A stretch of 64,000 nucleotides of DNA from NCBI RefSeq assembly GCF_009696265.1, contig NZ_VUMH01000012.1, positions 1 through 64,000 of the forward strand. The letters run 5' to 3'. The position numbers and the translations under genes were made by a program. Origin of the DNA: Desulfovibrio porci (GTDB taxonomy: Bacteria; Desulfobacterota; Desulfovibrionia; Desulfovibrionales; Desulfovibrionaceae). The notes beneath the pieces are model-generated. The model saw nothing but the letters and a program-made list of their open reading frames with translations. It was not told the origin of the DNA and made no database searches. Positions 17,270-25,374 of this stretch are shown piece by piece. Position 1 is the first letter of the stretch. Every line of letters begins with the position of its first letter.

Positions 17270-19177
17270 TTGAAAAACAAGCACCTCTTAAAAATCAATC
17301 TGATTATCGCCATCATTCTGGTCATCGGATTCGTGCTTACCGCCGTACTCAGCTACCGCGCCAATTACCGGACATCCCTGGACAAGATGGAACAGATTTC
17401 CACCCTTACAGCCGAAGGGATTTATTACCGGCTGACCACAAAATTCACCAAACCGGTCAATATTTCGCTGACCATGGCCCATGACAGCCTGCTGGCCAGT
17501 CATCTCTCCGGAGAGCCGCGACACGGAGATGACCCCGCGTACATTGAAACCACCAGAGCCTATCTGGAGACATACCAGAAAAAATATGACTTTGATTCCG
17601 TCTTTCTGGTTTCCGCCGCCACGGGCCGGTATTATAGTTTCAGGGGCGTGGACCGCGTTCTGACGGAAAAAAATCCGGAAAACGCCTGGTATTTCCGCCT
17701 GCTGGACAGCCCGCGAGACTACACGCTGGAGGTGGACAACGACGAGGTGCAGGGCGCGGACAACGCGATCACCGTTTTTGTGAACTGCAAAATCAAAGAT
17801 GCCGCCGGACGGGTGCTCGGCGTGGTCGGTGTGGGCATCCGCATTGATTCCCTTCAGGAATTGCTCAGAAGTTATGAAGAAAAATACCATGTGACGGCGA
17901 GCCTGGTCAGCAAAAACGGCACCATGGAAATCTCCACCGCACACACCGGCTACGAAGGAAAAGACTGGTTCACGGTCTACCGGCAGGAGGACATTCGGGA
18001 AAAAGTCCTGGGCTGGAACGCTGACAGCATGAGCCTGAAACTCTGGACGCCCACCGCGCCCCGGAGCCGCGAAAAAAGCTTCATCGTCACCCGTTTTATT
18101 CCGGAACTGTCCTGGAATCTCATTGTGGCGCAAAACACCGGTCTGCTGATCAGGAAAATGCAGACCCAGCTCTATCAGACCTGCGCGATTCTTGTCGCCG
18201 TCATCCTGATCGTCCTGCTTGTCATCACAACGGTCATCCGGAAGTTCAACAGGCAGATCACCCAGTTGATGGAGGAACGGCAGCAGTTTTTCACCCGCGC
18301 GACGGAACAGCAGTATGACAATATCTGGGAATTCAACATTACCGAAAATTGCGCGGAGGGGACGCGGACCGAGGAAAGTTTCGCGGCGCGTGACGGCAGG
18401 CCCCTGCCCTACGATCAGGGCATCGCCCTCATGGCCGAAACGCGGGTCAAAAAGGAATTCCGGCGCGGCTATCTGGAAACCTTCGCGCCGCGGAACATCA
18501 TCCGGGCGTATGAGGCCGGGAACAGTCACCTCCGCTATGATTTCATGACCCGCCGCAACGATGGGCAATACTACTGGATGCGGGTGGACGCGCACATTTT
18601 TTACTCCGCCGAGGATGCGTCCATCCACATGCTGGCCTACCGCAAAAACATTGACGCCGAAAAGAAACAGGAATTGCGGGCCGCGACGGATGAAATGACC
18701 GGCTTTTACACCAAGAAGGCCACGGAACGCGCCATCGGCAGGCTGCTTTCCGAAAAGCCGGACGGCGCATATGCCTTTTTCATCTTTGACATTGATAATT
18801 TCAAGCAGGCCAACGACCGTTTCGGGCACGCCTTCGGGGATGTCTGCATCCGGACCTTCACGGGCATCCTCAAACGGCATTTCAGGGGCAAGGGACTGCT
18901 GGGACGGATCGGCGGCGACGAATTTGCGGCATTCATCCCCATTCCCGATCGGGAATGGGCGGAAGCGACGGCCAAAAACCTTTCCGCCGCGCTCTGCGTC
19001 GAATGCGCGGACGGCACGGCCCGCTGGCGGATGTCCGCGAGCATCGGCGTGGCTCTGGCCCCGCAGTGCGGAACGGATTTCGCCGGTCTGTACCAGAGCG
19101 CGGACGCCGCGTTGTATCAGACCAAGAAAAGGGGAAAAAACGGCTTCACCATGAACGACGGTCATGGCGGCGTATAG
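17270..19177 (+). CDS. Membrane sensor diguanylate cyclase (dCache-like sensor, GGDEF)
   Basis: A 635-residue protein. An N-terminal helix (INLIIAIILVIGFVLTAVL) and a second one near residue 305 (TCAILVAVILIVLLVITTVI) bracket an extracytoplasmic domain of about 270 residues that looks like a double Cache ligand sensor (SVFLVSAATGRYYSFRG, GVVGVGIRIDSLQELL). A PAS-like segment follows at about 350-465, then a GGDEF domain from about 475 with the intact active-site motif RIGGDEFAAF. It should make cyclic di-GMP in response to an external signal. The start is TTG with GGAAG upstream; no better ATG is near. A LuxR-type membrane regulator follows 87 bases later on the same strand. Confidence 0.9.
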   Translation: MKNKHLLKINLIIAIILVIGFVLTAVLSYRANYRTSLDKMEQISTLTAEGIYYRLTTKFTKPVNISLTMAHDSLLASHLSGEPRHGDDPAYIETTRAYLETYQKKYDFDSVFLVSAATGRYYSFRGVDRVLTEKNPENAWYFRLLDSPRDYTLEVDNDEVQGADNAITVFVNCKIKDAAGRVLGVVGVGIRIDSLQELLRSYEEKYHVTASLVSKNGTMEISTAHTGYEGKDWFTVYRQEDIREKVLGWNADSMSLKLWTPTAPRSREKSFIVTRFIPELSWNLIVAQNTGLLIRKMQTQLYQTCAILVAVILIVLLVITTVIRKFNRQITQLMEERQQFFTRATEQQYDNIWEFNITENCAEGTRTEESFAARDGRPLPYDQGIALMAETRVKKEFRRGYLETFAPRNIIRAYEAGNSHLRYDFMTRRNDGQYYWMRVDAHIFYSAEDASIHMLAYRKNIDAEKKQELRAATDEMTGFYTKKATERAIGRLLSEKPDGAYAFFIFDIDNFKQANDRFGHAFGDVCIRTFTGILKRHFRGKGLLGRIGGDEFAAFIPIPDREWAEATAKNLSAALCVECADGTARWRMSASIGVALAPQCGTDFAGLYQSADAALYQTKKRGKNGFTMNDGHGGV

Positions 19178-19264
19178 CTGCCCGCCGTGCGCGGACGCGT
19201 CCCGTCCGCCGGGTGCTCCGCATTGGCGGCGGGACATGGTGGTTAACTTCGCTCGAGGTACGCC

Positions 19265-20824
19265 TTGAAAGAGCTTCGTTACATTCTGGGCGCGGGTTGT
19301 CTGAATGCCTGGCTCTGGCTGGCCTTCCGCAGCTACGGCGACCCTGAGCCGTTCCTGTTCAACGATGAATTCGGACGGCTTTTCGCCGTACTGCCCTGCG
19401 CCGCGCTGTTTCTGTTTCTGCTCGGCCTGTGGCGGGAGCGGCTGCGCGCCGAGGGCATGCTGTCCCGGCTCTGGATCGCGGGCTGCGCCGGTCTGTGCAG
19501 CCCGTTACTGCTGAGCCTGGATATCCCCCTGCTCGCCAACGCCGCGGCCGGGACGCTCATCAGCGCCCTGGCGGGTTTCGGTTTTGCCGTGGGTTTCGTG
19601 GTGCTGGGCATGGGTGTGGCCTCGCTGCCGCGCCGGGGCATTCTGGTGGTGGTCAGCGCCGGCATCATCGTCAGCCGCGCCCTGATCCACGGTCTGCTGG
19701 CCCTGCGGCCGGAAGGCCTTTTACTCCTGCCCGTGGTCTTCGCCCTGGCGGCCAAACTGCTGCTGGAGCCGCCCGCCGCCCCGTCGCCGCCGGACAAGGA
19801 AAGCCGCGCCCCCTCCGGCCAGAGCGGCGCGCCGGAATTTGCCGCCGTTGCCGCGTTGCCCGACCCGTCCGGCCTGATCAATCTGTGGCCGGTCTACGCC
19901 GTCTACGGCCTGACCGGCTTCAGCCACGGCCTGTACTACAGCCTTCTGGCCGTCATGGAACCCCTGCTGCCCCGACCCAAGCCGCATCTGCTGCTCATTG
20001 TGGTGCTGAGCTGCCTGATTTCCCCGCTCTGCATCCATCTGGCGCGGCGGGCCTCCATCTGGCGCACCGTTCTGCTCATGGGACCGCTGCTGGTGGTGGG
20101 CTATACGGCCTGGCCGCTGCTGCACCGCGAATCCCCGGCCCTTTCTCTGGACAGTCTGCACTTCGCCTACACCCTTCTGGGCGTCTACAGCTACACCACC
20201 CTCTTTTACGCGGCCTCCTGGCTGAACGCCCGCCGCCGGGGCAACGGGATCCGGCTCATCGGCCTGGGCGGAGCCATTCTGCTCTTCAGCCTGCTGCTGG
20301 GCACCTACGCCCTGCCCGGCATCCGCGCCAGCCTTTCCCACGGCACCACGGTCAACTACCTGTTCGCCCTGCTGGCCGTCACCATCCTGCTTTCCAGTTC
20401 AACCTACGTCTTTCTGCTGGAACGGATGGGCTTCTGGGAAGCCGCGCCGCACGGGCGCCCGGCACGTCCCATGCGCCCCCTGCCGGGCGCGTTCTCGCCC
20501 GTGACCTCGCTCGGGCCTTCAGCCGAAAACGCCGCGCAGGCCCCGCAAAGCCAGCAGGGGGAAGGCCAGACCGGCGCGGAAAGCCTGAGCCGGGAGGAAT
20601 GCGAGCAGCTTTTCCGTCGGCTCGGGCTGACCCGCCAGCAGGCGCTCATCGCGGCCATGCTGGCCCAGAAGCACAATGACGCCGATATCTGCGCCAGCCT
20701 GAATATTTCGCCCAGCACGCTGAAAACCCATATCCGCAATATCCTGCGGCGGCTGAACATCAACAGCCGTCATGAACTGCCCTGGCTCGTCTGCCATGCG
20801 GCGGGCGGCCAGAACGAGGAATAG
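19265..20824 (+). CDS. Membrane-bound LuxR-type transcriptional regulator with MFS-like helices
   Basis: A 519-residue protein. Residues 1 to about 400 contain roughly ten to twelve hydrophobic helices arranged like an MFS transporter. A linker of about 50 residues rich in Pro/Ala/Gln follows, then a C-terminal LuxR (GerE) helix-turn-helix at about 445-515: LGLTRQQALIAAMLAQKHNDADICASLNIS..TLKTHIRNILRRLNINSRHEL. Regulators of this build are common in gut anaerobes and seem to sense membrane or external signals. The start is TTG at 19265 with GAGG six bases upstream. Its target genes and ligand are unknown; the adjacent sensor cyclase is a possible partner. Confidence 0.85.
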   Translation: MKELRYILGAGCLNAWLWLAFRSYGDPEPFLFNDEFGRLFAVLPCAALFLFLLGLWRERLRAEGMLSRLWIAGCAGLCSPLLLSLDIPLLANAAAGTLISALAGFGFAVGFVVLGMGVASLPRRGILVVVSAGIIVSRALIHGLLALRPEGLLLLPVVFALAAKLLLEPPAAPSPPDKESRAPSGQSGAPEFAAVAALPDPSGLINLWPVYAVYGLTGFSHGLYYSLLAVMEPLLPRPKPHLLLIVVLSCLISPLCIHLARRASIWRTVLLMGPLLVVGYTAWPLLHRESPALSLDSLHFAYTLLGVYSYTTLFYAASWLNARRRGNGIRLIGLGGAILLFSLLLGTYALPGIRASLSHGTTVNYLFALLAVTILLSSSTYVFLLERMGFWEAAPHGRPARPMRPLPGAFSPVTSLGPSAENAAQAPQSQQGEGQTGAESLSREECEQLFRRLGLTRQQALIAAMLAQKHNDADICASLNISPSTLKTHIRNILRRLNINSRHELPWLVCHAAGGQNEE

Positions 20825-20839
20825 ACGCGCGGGCGTCTC

Positions 20840-20868
20840 TTGACAGCGCCACGGCCCACGTTTATACG
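20840..20868 (+). promoter_or_regulatory. Sigma-70-type promoter before a candidate small RNA
   Basis: A perfect -35 TTGACA (20840-20845), a 17-base spacer and TATACG (20863-20868). It starts 15 bases after the LuxR-type gene ends, and no coding start with a ribosome site follows before the terminator at 20961. Confidence 0.5.
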
Positions 20869-20874
20869 TCAAAC

Positions 20875-20996
20875 CGTACGTAACCGGGTTCTTGAAACCC
20901 GGACGGCGTCAACAGCATGACCTTCCGTCTGGCGGCGCCGTCGGTAACGCCGATCAGTGAGACCTTGGCATTAAACAATGCCAAGGTCTTTTTTTT
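20875..20996 (+). ncRNA. Candidate small RNA of about 120 nt
   Basis: The transcript from the promoter at 20840-20868 would start near 20875 and end at the strong terminator at 20961-20996. Inside lies a hairpin CCGGGTT-cttg-AACCCGG (about 20884-20901). No reading frame with a ribosome site fits. The class of RNA is not recognised. It could instead be the read-through 3' end of the LuxR-type gene. Confidence 0.35.
20961..20996 (+). terminator. Strong Rho-independent terminator
   Basis: A perfect 12-bp stem GACCTTGGCATT / AATGCCAAGGTC with an AAAC loop, followed by eight T residues (20989-20996). Confidence 0.85.
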
Positions 20997-21058
20997 CTGC
21001 CGGACCGCCGCGTTCCCCTCCCGTAACGTCGGCCGCCGCGAACGCAACGCAGCGCGCC

Positions 21059-21349
21059 ATGAAGGAACTGCTCGACACTTGCGGCCCGGACGGCGCGGCT
21101 GCCGCCGTTCAGGAGCGGTTGGGCAATATTGCCGAAAACGCGGACAAGCCCCTGAAACATCCGGGCAGTCTGGCGGAAAACGCGCGGGATCTGGCTCAGG
21201 AACCGCTTTCAGCCGTGCGGGAGCATGGGGACGGCGCGGGCGAAGTCCCGCAACAGGAGGGAGAAAAACTCAAGCGCGAAGCTCTGGCGGACGGCTTGGA
21301 CGGTATGCCGGGGAATCTGCCGGGCGGATTTTTCGGCAAAAAGGGCTGA
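21059..21349 (+). CDS. Small hydrophilic hypothetical protein (doubtful)
   Basis: A 96-residue reading frame starting MKELLDTCGPDG, rich in Ala, Glu, Lys and Gly, ending GGFFGKKG. It has a plausible amphipathic composition for a small cytoplasmic protein but no known domain and no clear ribosome site. A perfect bidirectional hairpin follows at 21387-21430, which mildly supports a transcribed gene. An upstream extension to 20978 would start inside a terminator and is not credible. Confidence 0.4.
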   Translation: MKELLDTCGPDGAAAAVQERLGNIAENADKPLKHPGSLAENARDLAQEPLSAVREHGDGAGEVPQQEGEKLKREALADGLDGMPGNLPGGFFGKKG

Positions 21350-21386
21350 TGCGGAAGCCGTTCAGCGGGCAAGGCCCTGACGCGAA

Positions 21387-21430
21387 CGCCTGTTTACGGC
21401 AACCCTCTGAAGGATTGCCGTAAACAGGCG
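21387..21430. terminator. Bidirectional terminator hairpin
   Basis: A perfect 16-bp stem CGCCTGTTTACGGCAA / TTGCCGTAAACAGGCG with a 12-base loop (21403-21414). It lies between a plus-strand small gene and a convergent minus-strand gene. No long T-run follows, so termination strength is uncertain. Confidence 0.6.
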
Positions 21431-21449
21431 GAACAGACGCGGATCGCGC

Positions 21450-21734
21450 TTATTTTTCAATCCAGGGCAACAGGGCGTCCACGATCTTGCGGGCCTGATC
21501 CGCGCTGGAAATGGTGAACTTGGACTGCTGGCGGTATTCGCCGCCCGATTTTTTATAGCGCCGGATCACATACTTGTCCGGGCCGTAGTCGTCGCTTTCC
21601 GGCCGCCACTGCTGATAACGGAACAGAATGGTGGTCCAGGCGCCCTTGCTCAGCACCACCTTGTCCAGTTCGTTGATCAGAATCTGGCCGTTTTCCTCAT
21701 ACTGCACGGTAAGATCGTCGATGGATTCGTTCAA
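21450..21734 (-). CDS. Conserved small hypothetical protein
   Basis: A 94-residue protein starting MNESIDDLTVQYEENGQ. It is acidic at the N-terminus, then has an aromatic core (TILFRYQQWRPESDDYGPDKYVIRRYKK) and a C-terminal helix (SADQARKIVDALLPWIEK). The composition and defined secondary-structure pattern suggest a folded soluble protein, not a chance frame. No family is recognised from memory and the neighbours give no clue to function. Confidence 0.65.
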   Translation of the reverse strand: MNESIDDLTVQYEENGQILINELDKVVLSKGAWTTILFRYQQWRPESDDYGPDKYVIRRYKKSGGEYRQQSKFTISSADQARKIVDALLPWIEK

Positions 21735-21838
21735 AACTTCCTCGCAATAGGCGCGGCGGAACCGCCTGTCCCCAGCCGCGCTGTTAAACCCATGTGATGC
21801 TGAGCGGCTTTTGAAGCGTCGCGCGGAGCGAAGCTTCC

Positions 21839-22072
21839 CTAAACGCCGGTGTAGTTGGCCAGCACGCCCTTGACGGTTTCGGGCAGATCCGGCGGCTGCA
21901 GCACCATATCCGCCGGGCCGGGGCCGTAGCGGTCGGCGGTGCTCTGTGCCGTGGCGGTCATGGCCATCAGCCGCTCGGACATGGTCAGATCCCGTCCGCT
22001 GCTCACTTTCCGTCCCAGCATGGTCAGCACGTTTTCCGTAATGTTCACCGGCTTGATGGTGTTGTATTCCAT
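21839..22072 (-). CDS. Small hypothetical protein
   Basis: A 77-residue protein starting MEYNTIKPVNITENVLTML. The start at 22072 follows a strong AGAAGGAGG; an in-frame upstream extension to 22168 lacks one. The middle (SGRDLTMSERLMAMTATAQSTADRYGPGPADM) is predicted helical. No domain or close family is recognised. It lies alone on the minus strand between two other minus-strand genes. Confidence 0.6.
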   Translation of the reverse strand: MEYNTIKPVNITENVLTMLGRKVSSGRDLTMSERLMAMTATAQSTADRYGPGPADMVLQPPDLPETVKGVLANYTGV

Positions 22073-22177
22073 AGTGCGGCCTCCTTCTGTAGACACTAAA
22101 CTACAGTTTTCATCGGCGGTTCGCAAGAAGGCTTTAGAGGATGGGACTTGATGTCCGCCGCGTTGCAAGATCCGGAC

Positions 22178-23698
22178 CTACCGCCGCAGCAGCATCAGGG
22201 CGTAGCGCTCCACCGGCGCGAAGTCGTCACTGAGCGCGGGCGTGTCCGTGGGCACAGGCCCGGCGTAGCGCGCGGACAGCATGACGTCCGTCTCGGCGGC
22301 CGACGGGTCCGCGGCGGGGGCCGGAGCCGGAGGAGAAACGCGCCCGGCCTCGGGAAAAGCCAGCAACATCAGATTCTGCACCTCGCCGGGCCGGTCCGGC
22401 CTGCCCACGCAATAGACGCGCACCTCGGCGAAAGCGGCGGCCAGGGCGTGGTAAATGCTCCGGAACAGCCGCCCGTCCGGGCCCTCCACGGCCGAGATCA
22501 CGTTCATCAGCAAGGCTCCGCCTGGAGCCACGGCCCGGCGCAATTCCTTTGCCGCCTCCATGGTGCCCATCTGAAAGGGCACGGAATAGTGCGAATTGAA
22601 GACGTCCACAAAAACAAGGTCATAACGCTCTTGCTGGCGGTTGAGAAAAGCGCGGGCGTCCTCGTGCCGCACCGTGAGACGGGGGTCATCCTTCAGGCCG
22701 AACCAGCGCCGGGAGGCCGCGGTCATGGCCGGGTCCAGCTCCACCACGGTCAGGCGCAGGGCGGCGGCATCCAGGCCGCTTTTGCCCGCCAGCAGCCACT
22801 TGGGCACGGAATAGCCCCCGCCGCCGAGCATCAGCACCGTGCGCGCGCCCGGCACGTGGCGCGGCCCCAGGGCGTAAAAACGGGTATAGTCGAAATAGAG
22901 CTCATCCGGGGCGTCCAGCAGCATGCCGGACTGGCTGTAGCCGGGGTCCGTGGCCATCAGGCGCACGGCGCGGCCGTCGCGTGCGCGGTCCACGCCGTCC
23001 ATGACCCGGATGCTGTTATAGGGGCTCTCCACCAGGCGCGTGCCGCTCTTTTCCGCCAGCCATTGCCCGTACAGGCTGTCCTGCCAGGCCAGCAGGGCGC
23101 AGAGCGCCAGAAGCAGCAGGCGCGGCCAGGGTTTGGCGGGCGCGTTGCAGAGGGAAAGAAGCAGCATGCAGAGGGCCACGCCCCAGAGAATGGCCGTGCT
23201 GCCGAAAAAAGAGATCAGCACAAAGCCGCCCAGAAAGGTGCCCAGAATGCTGCCCGCCGTGGACAGGGCGTAGAGCCGCCCCACCGTGGCCCCGGCGGTG
23301 TCCACGCCGGCGATGCGCAGGCGGATCACGTAGGGCGTGATCATGCCGAAGAAAAAGGCGGGCAGGGCGAAAATGCCCAGCGCGGCGGCCACGGCGGCCA
23401 GGTAGAGATTGCCCACCCCCTGGGTCACGCCCACGCCCACCGCCGTGTGGCAGAAGGCCGTCAGCCCGCAGCCCAGTCCGGCTCCGGCCAGGGCCTGGCC
23501 CAGCCCCCGGCGGGAAAGCGTTTTGTCCGCGAAGCGGCCGCCGGCCCAGGCTCCCAGGGCCAGACAGGCCAGCACCACGCCGATGAGGCTGGTCCAGACA
23601 ATGGCCGAGGTGCCCACATGCGGGGCCAGCACCCGGCCGCCCACCATTTCCAGCACCATGACCAGCGCGCCGCTCAAAAAAACCGTCAGTTCCAGCAT
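22178..23698 (-). CDS. Fused membrane / spermidine-synthase-like protein
   Basis: A 506-residue protein. Residues 1 to about 205 hold six or seven hydrophobic helices (MLELTVFLSGALVMVLEMVGGRVLAP, then GTFLGGFVLISFFGSTAI). Residues about 215-460 resemble the spermidine synthase methyltransferase-like fold: a GGGGYSVPKWLL nucleotide loop, LTVVELDPAMTAASRRWFGL, an EDARAFL motif and DLVFVDVFNSHYSVPF. Such MFS/spermidine-synthase fusions are common in bacteria, but their substrate is not established. The family usually lacks proof of polyamine synthesis, so no gene symbol is given. Confidence 0.8.
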   Translation of the reverse strand: MLELTVFLSGALVMVLEMVGGRVLAPHVGTSAIVWTSLIGVVLACLALGAWAGGRFADKTLSRRGLGQALAGAGLGCGLTAFCHTAVGVGVTQGVGNLYLAAVAAALGIFALPAFFFGMITPYVIRLRIAGVDTAGATVGRLYALSTAGSILGTFLGGFVLISFFGSTAILWGVALCMLLLSLCNAPAKPWPRLLLLALCALLAWQDSLYGQWLAEKSGTRLVESPYNSIRVMDGVDRARDGRAVRLMATDPGYSQSGMLLDAPDELYFDYTRFYALGPRHVPGARTVLMLGGGGYSVPKWLLAGKSGLDAAALRLTVVELDPAMTAASRRWFGLKDDPRLTVRHEDARAFLNRQQERYDLVFVDVFNSHYSVPFQMGTMEAAKELRRAVAPGGALLMNVISAVEGPDGRLFRSIYHALAAAFAEVRVYCVGRPDRPGEVQNLMLLAFPEAGRVSPPAPAPAADPSAAETDVMLSARYAGPVPTDTPALSDDFAPVERYALMLLRR

Positions 23699-23749
23699 GC
23701 ACAGTCCTCTTCGCGGCGGACGGCCCGGCTCAGGCCGTGAAATCCGCCG

Positions 23750-24277
23750 TCAGCCGCGCTTCCTTTCGAAAAAATCCCGCAGCAGGGCCGCGCAGGCTTC
23801 GGCCCGCACCCCGCCCATGTGCCAGACCCGGTGATTGCAGAAAGGGGCATCCAGATATTCGGCGCGGGAGATCACGGCCCCGGCCAGATCATCCGCCGCG
23901 CCGTAAACCACCCCGGCCAGGCGCGCGTGCGCCAGGGCCGCCGCGCACATGGCGCAGGGCTCCAGGGTGACCGCCAGCACACAGCCGTTCAGGCGGTAAT
24001 TGCCCAGCGCCGCGCCCCCGGCGCGCAGGGCCAGGATTTCGGCGTGGGCCGTGGGGTCGCGCAGGGCCACGGGCGCGTTGCGGCATTGCGCCAGCAGCCG
24101 CCCGTCCGGCCCGGCCAGCACCGCGCCCACCGGCACCTCGCCGTCCGCCGCCGCCAGGCGGGCCTGGGCCAGGGCCAGATCCATCAGTCCTTCCCAGCTC
24201 AGGCCCGGCGGCGGGTCGGGCACAGGCCCGGCGGGCGCGAAAACGCGCGGGGCCGCTACAGAATGATGATCTTGCAC
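23750..24277 (-). CDS. tadA: tRNA-specific adenosine deaminase TadA
   Basis: Converts adenosine 34 to inosine in tRNA-Arg(ACG). The zinc site is intact: HAEI near residue 92 and PCAMCAAAL near residue 124, with the proton-donor glutamate in HAE. The typical GEVPVGAVL precedes it. The 175-residue frame begins with a GTG at 24277 inside the upstream gene without a ribosome site. An ATG at 24184 follows GGGAAGGA closely, but would lose part of the first helix (SWEGLMDLALAQARLAA), so an intermediate GTG start is also possible. The frame overlaps the LOG gene by 22 bases. Confidence 0.9.
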   Translation of the reverse strand: MQDHHSVAAPRVFAPAGPVPDPPPGLSWEGLMDLALAQARLAAADGEVPVGAVLAGPDGRLLAQCRNAPVALRDPTAHAEILALRAGGAALGNYRLNGCVLAVTLEPCAMCAAALAHARLAGVVYGAADDLAGAVISRAEYLDAPFCNHRVWHMGGVRAEACAALLRDFFERKRG

Positions 24278-24924
24278 AGGTGATTGACCACTTCCTCGGG
24301 CGTGTCGCAGACCGTGATCAGCCTGTCGATCTCCGCCTCATGGATGAAGCCGCCGGCGGCCATGCTTTTGCGCAGCCATTCCAGCATGCCGCTCCAGAAG
24401 CGGGAATCGTACAGGATGATGGGGAAGGGCCGGGTGCGGCCGGTCTGGGCCAGCACAAAGGCCTCGGACAGCTCGTCGATGGTGCCCATGCCGCCGGGCA
24501 TGACCACATAGGCCATGGCGTACTTCACGAACATGAACTTGCGGATGAAAAAGTAACGGAAATTGCAGCGGGTTTTCACATACTTGTTGCAGCCCTGCTC
24601 GTGCGGCAGGTGGATGTGCAGCCCCACGGATTCGCCCCCGGCGTCAAAAGCGCCCTTGTTGGCCGCCTCCATGATGCCCGGGCCGCCGCCGGTGATGATG
24701 CCGAAGCCCGCGTCCACCAGCATGTGGGCGATTTTTTCGGCATCCTGGTATTCCTGCATGTCCGGCGTGCAGCGGGCCGAGCCGAAAATGGAAATGCAGT
24801 TTGTCTTCAGGGCGTTCAGCGTGTCCAGAGCCTGCACCATTTCCGCCATGATCCGGAATGTGCGCCAGGATTCGGTGGTTACGGAGGTCAGATCGTCCAC
24901 AATATTCTGTCGTAGTTCAGGCAT
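24256..24924 (-). CDS. LOG-family protein (nucleotide 5'-monophosphate phosphoribohydrolase type)
   Basis: A 222-residue protein with the lysine-decarboxylase-like/LOG signature: FGSARCTPD near residue 47, ITGGGPGIMEAANKGA near 78 and the PGGMGTIDE motif near 142, the nucleotide-binding and catalytic loop. Family members release the base from nucleoside monophosphates (cytokinin activation in plants, nucleotide metabolism in bacteria). It is upstream of and overlapping tadA on the same strand, so the two are likely co-transcribed. Confidence 0.85.
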   Translation of the reverse strand: MPELRQNIVDDLTSVTTESWRTFRIMAEMVQALDTLNALKTNCISIFGSARCTPDMQEYQDAEKIAHMLVDAGFGIITGGGPGIMEAANKGAFDAGGESVGLHIHLPHEQGCNKYVKTRCNFRYFFIRKFMFVKYAMAYVVMPGGMGTIDELSEAFVLAQTGRTRPFPIILYDSRFWSGMLEWLRKSMAAGGFIHEAEIDRLITVCDTPEEVVNHLCKIIIL

Positions 24925-25374
24925 AACCGCTCCTTGCGGGAAGAATCAATGTCACGGCGGCGTATCCGCCGGAGCCCGCGCACGCGGGCGAGAGCGCGTT
25001 CAGTATATGTGAGCCGGAGCGCGGCGGCAAGAGCGCGGCGGACGCCACGCGCCGGGCGGAGGCCTCTTGCCTCTTTGCTCCCGCGAACGCGCCCGGCGCA
25101 GCCGGGAAATGAGAGGAAACCGGCATTGCGGGAATTTTGTGAAACCGGCGATTTTTTTCGTCCGGAAAAGGCGGATTTTACAACATACCCGCAATGTTAC
25201 GGAAGGCCTTGGCAAAAGCGCTTTTCACCTGTCTGTTCCGGCCAGGCCGCCTCGGCCCGATCCGCCGTTTTTCCCGCGGTTTGACAGGGCGGCGGGCTGC
25301 GGCTATGTGAATCATTGCCGTCATGCCGCCCCAACGCGCGCATGACCCGCCCCTCACCACCCACCGGAGTGCAT
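24925..25374. other. Divergent intergenic region
   Basis: A 450-base gap between the diverging LOG gene and the beta-CASP nuclease gene. It contains GC-rich sequence and several short overlapping frames without family features. No RNA gene or clear operator was seen. Confidence 0.4.

Noticed and set aside
16846-17484. A 212-codon plus-strand frame before and across the GGDEF gene start
   Set aside because: Overlaps the GGDEF gene in another frame, has no domain and no ribosome site.
22178-23698. Naming the fused membrane protein speE
   Set aside because: The membrane-fused branch of the family is not shown to make spermidine, so a functional symbol would overstate the evidence.
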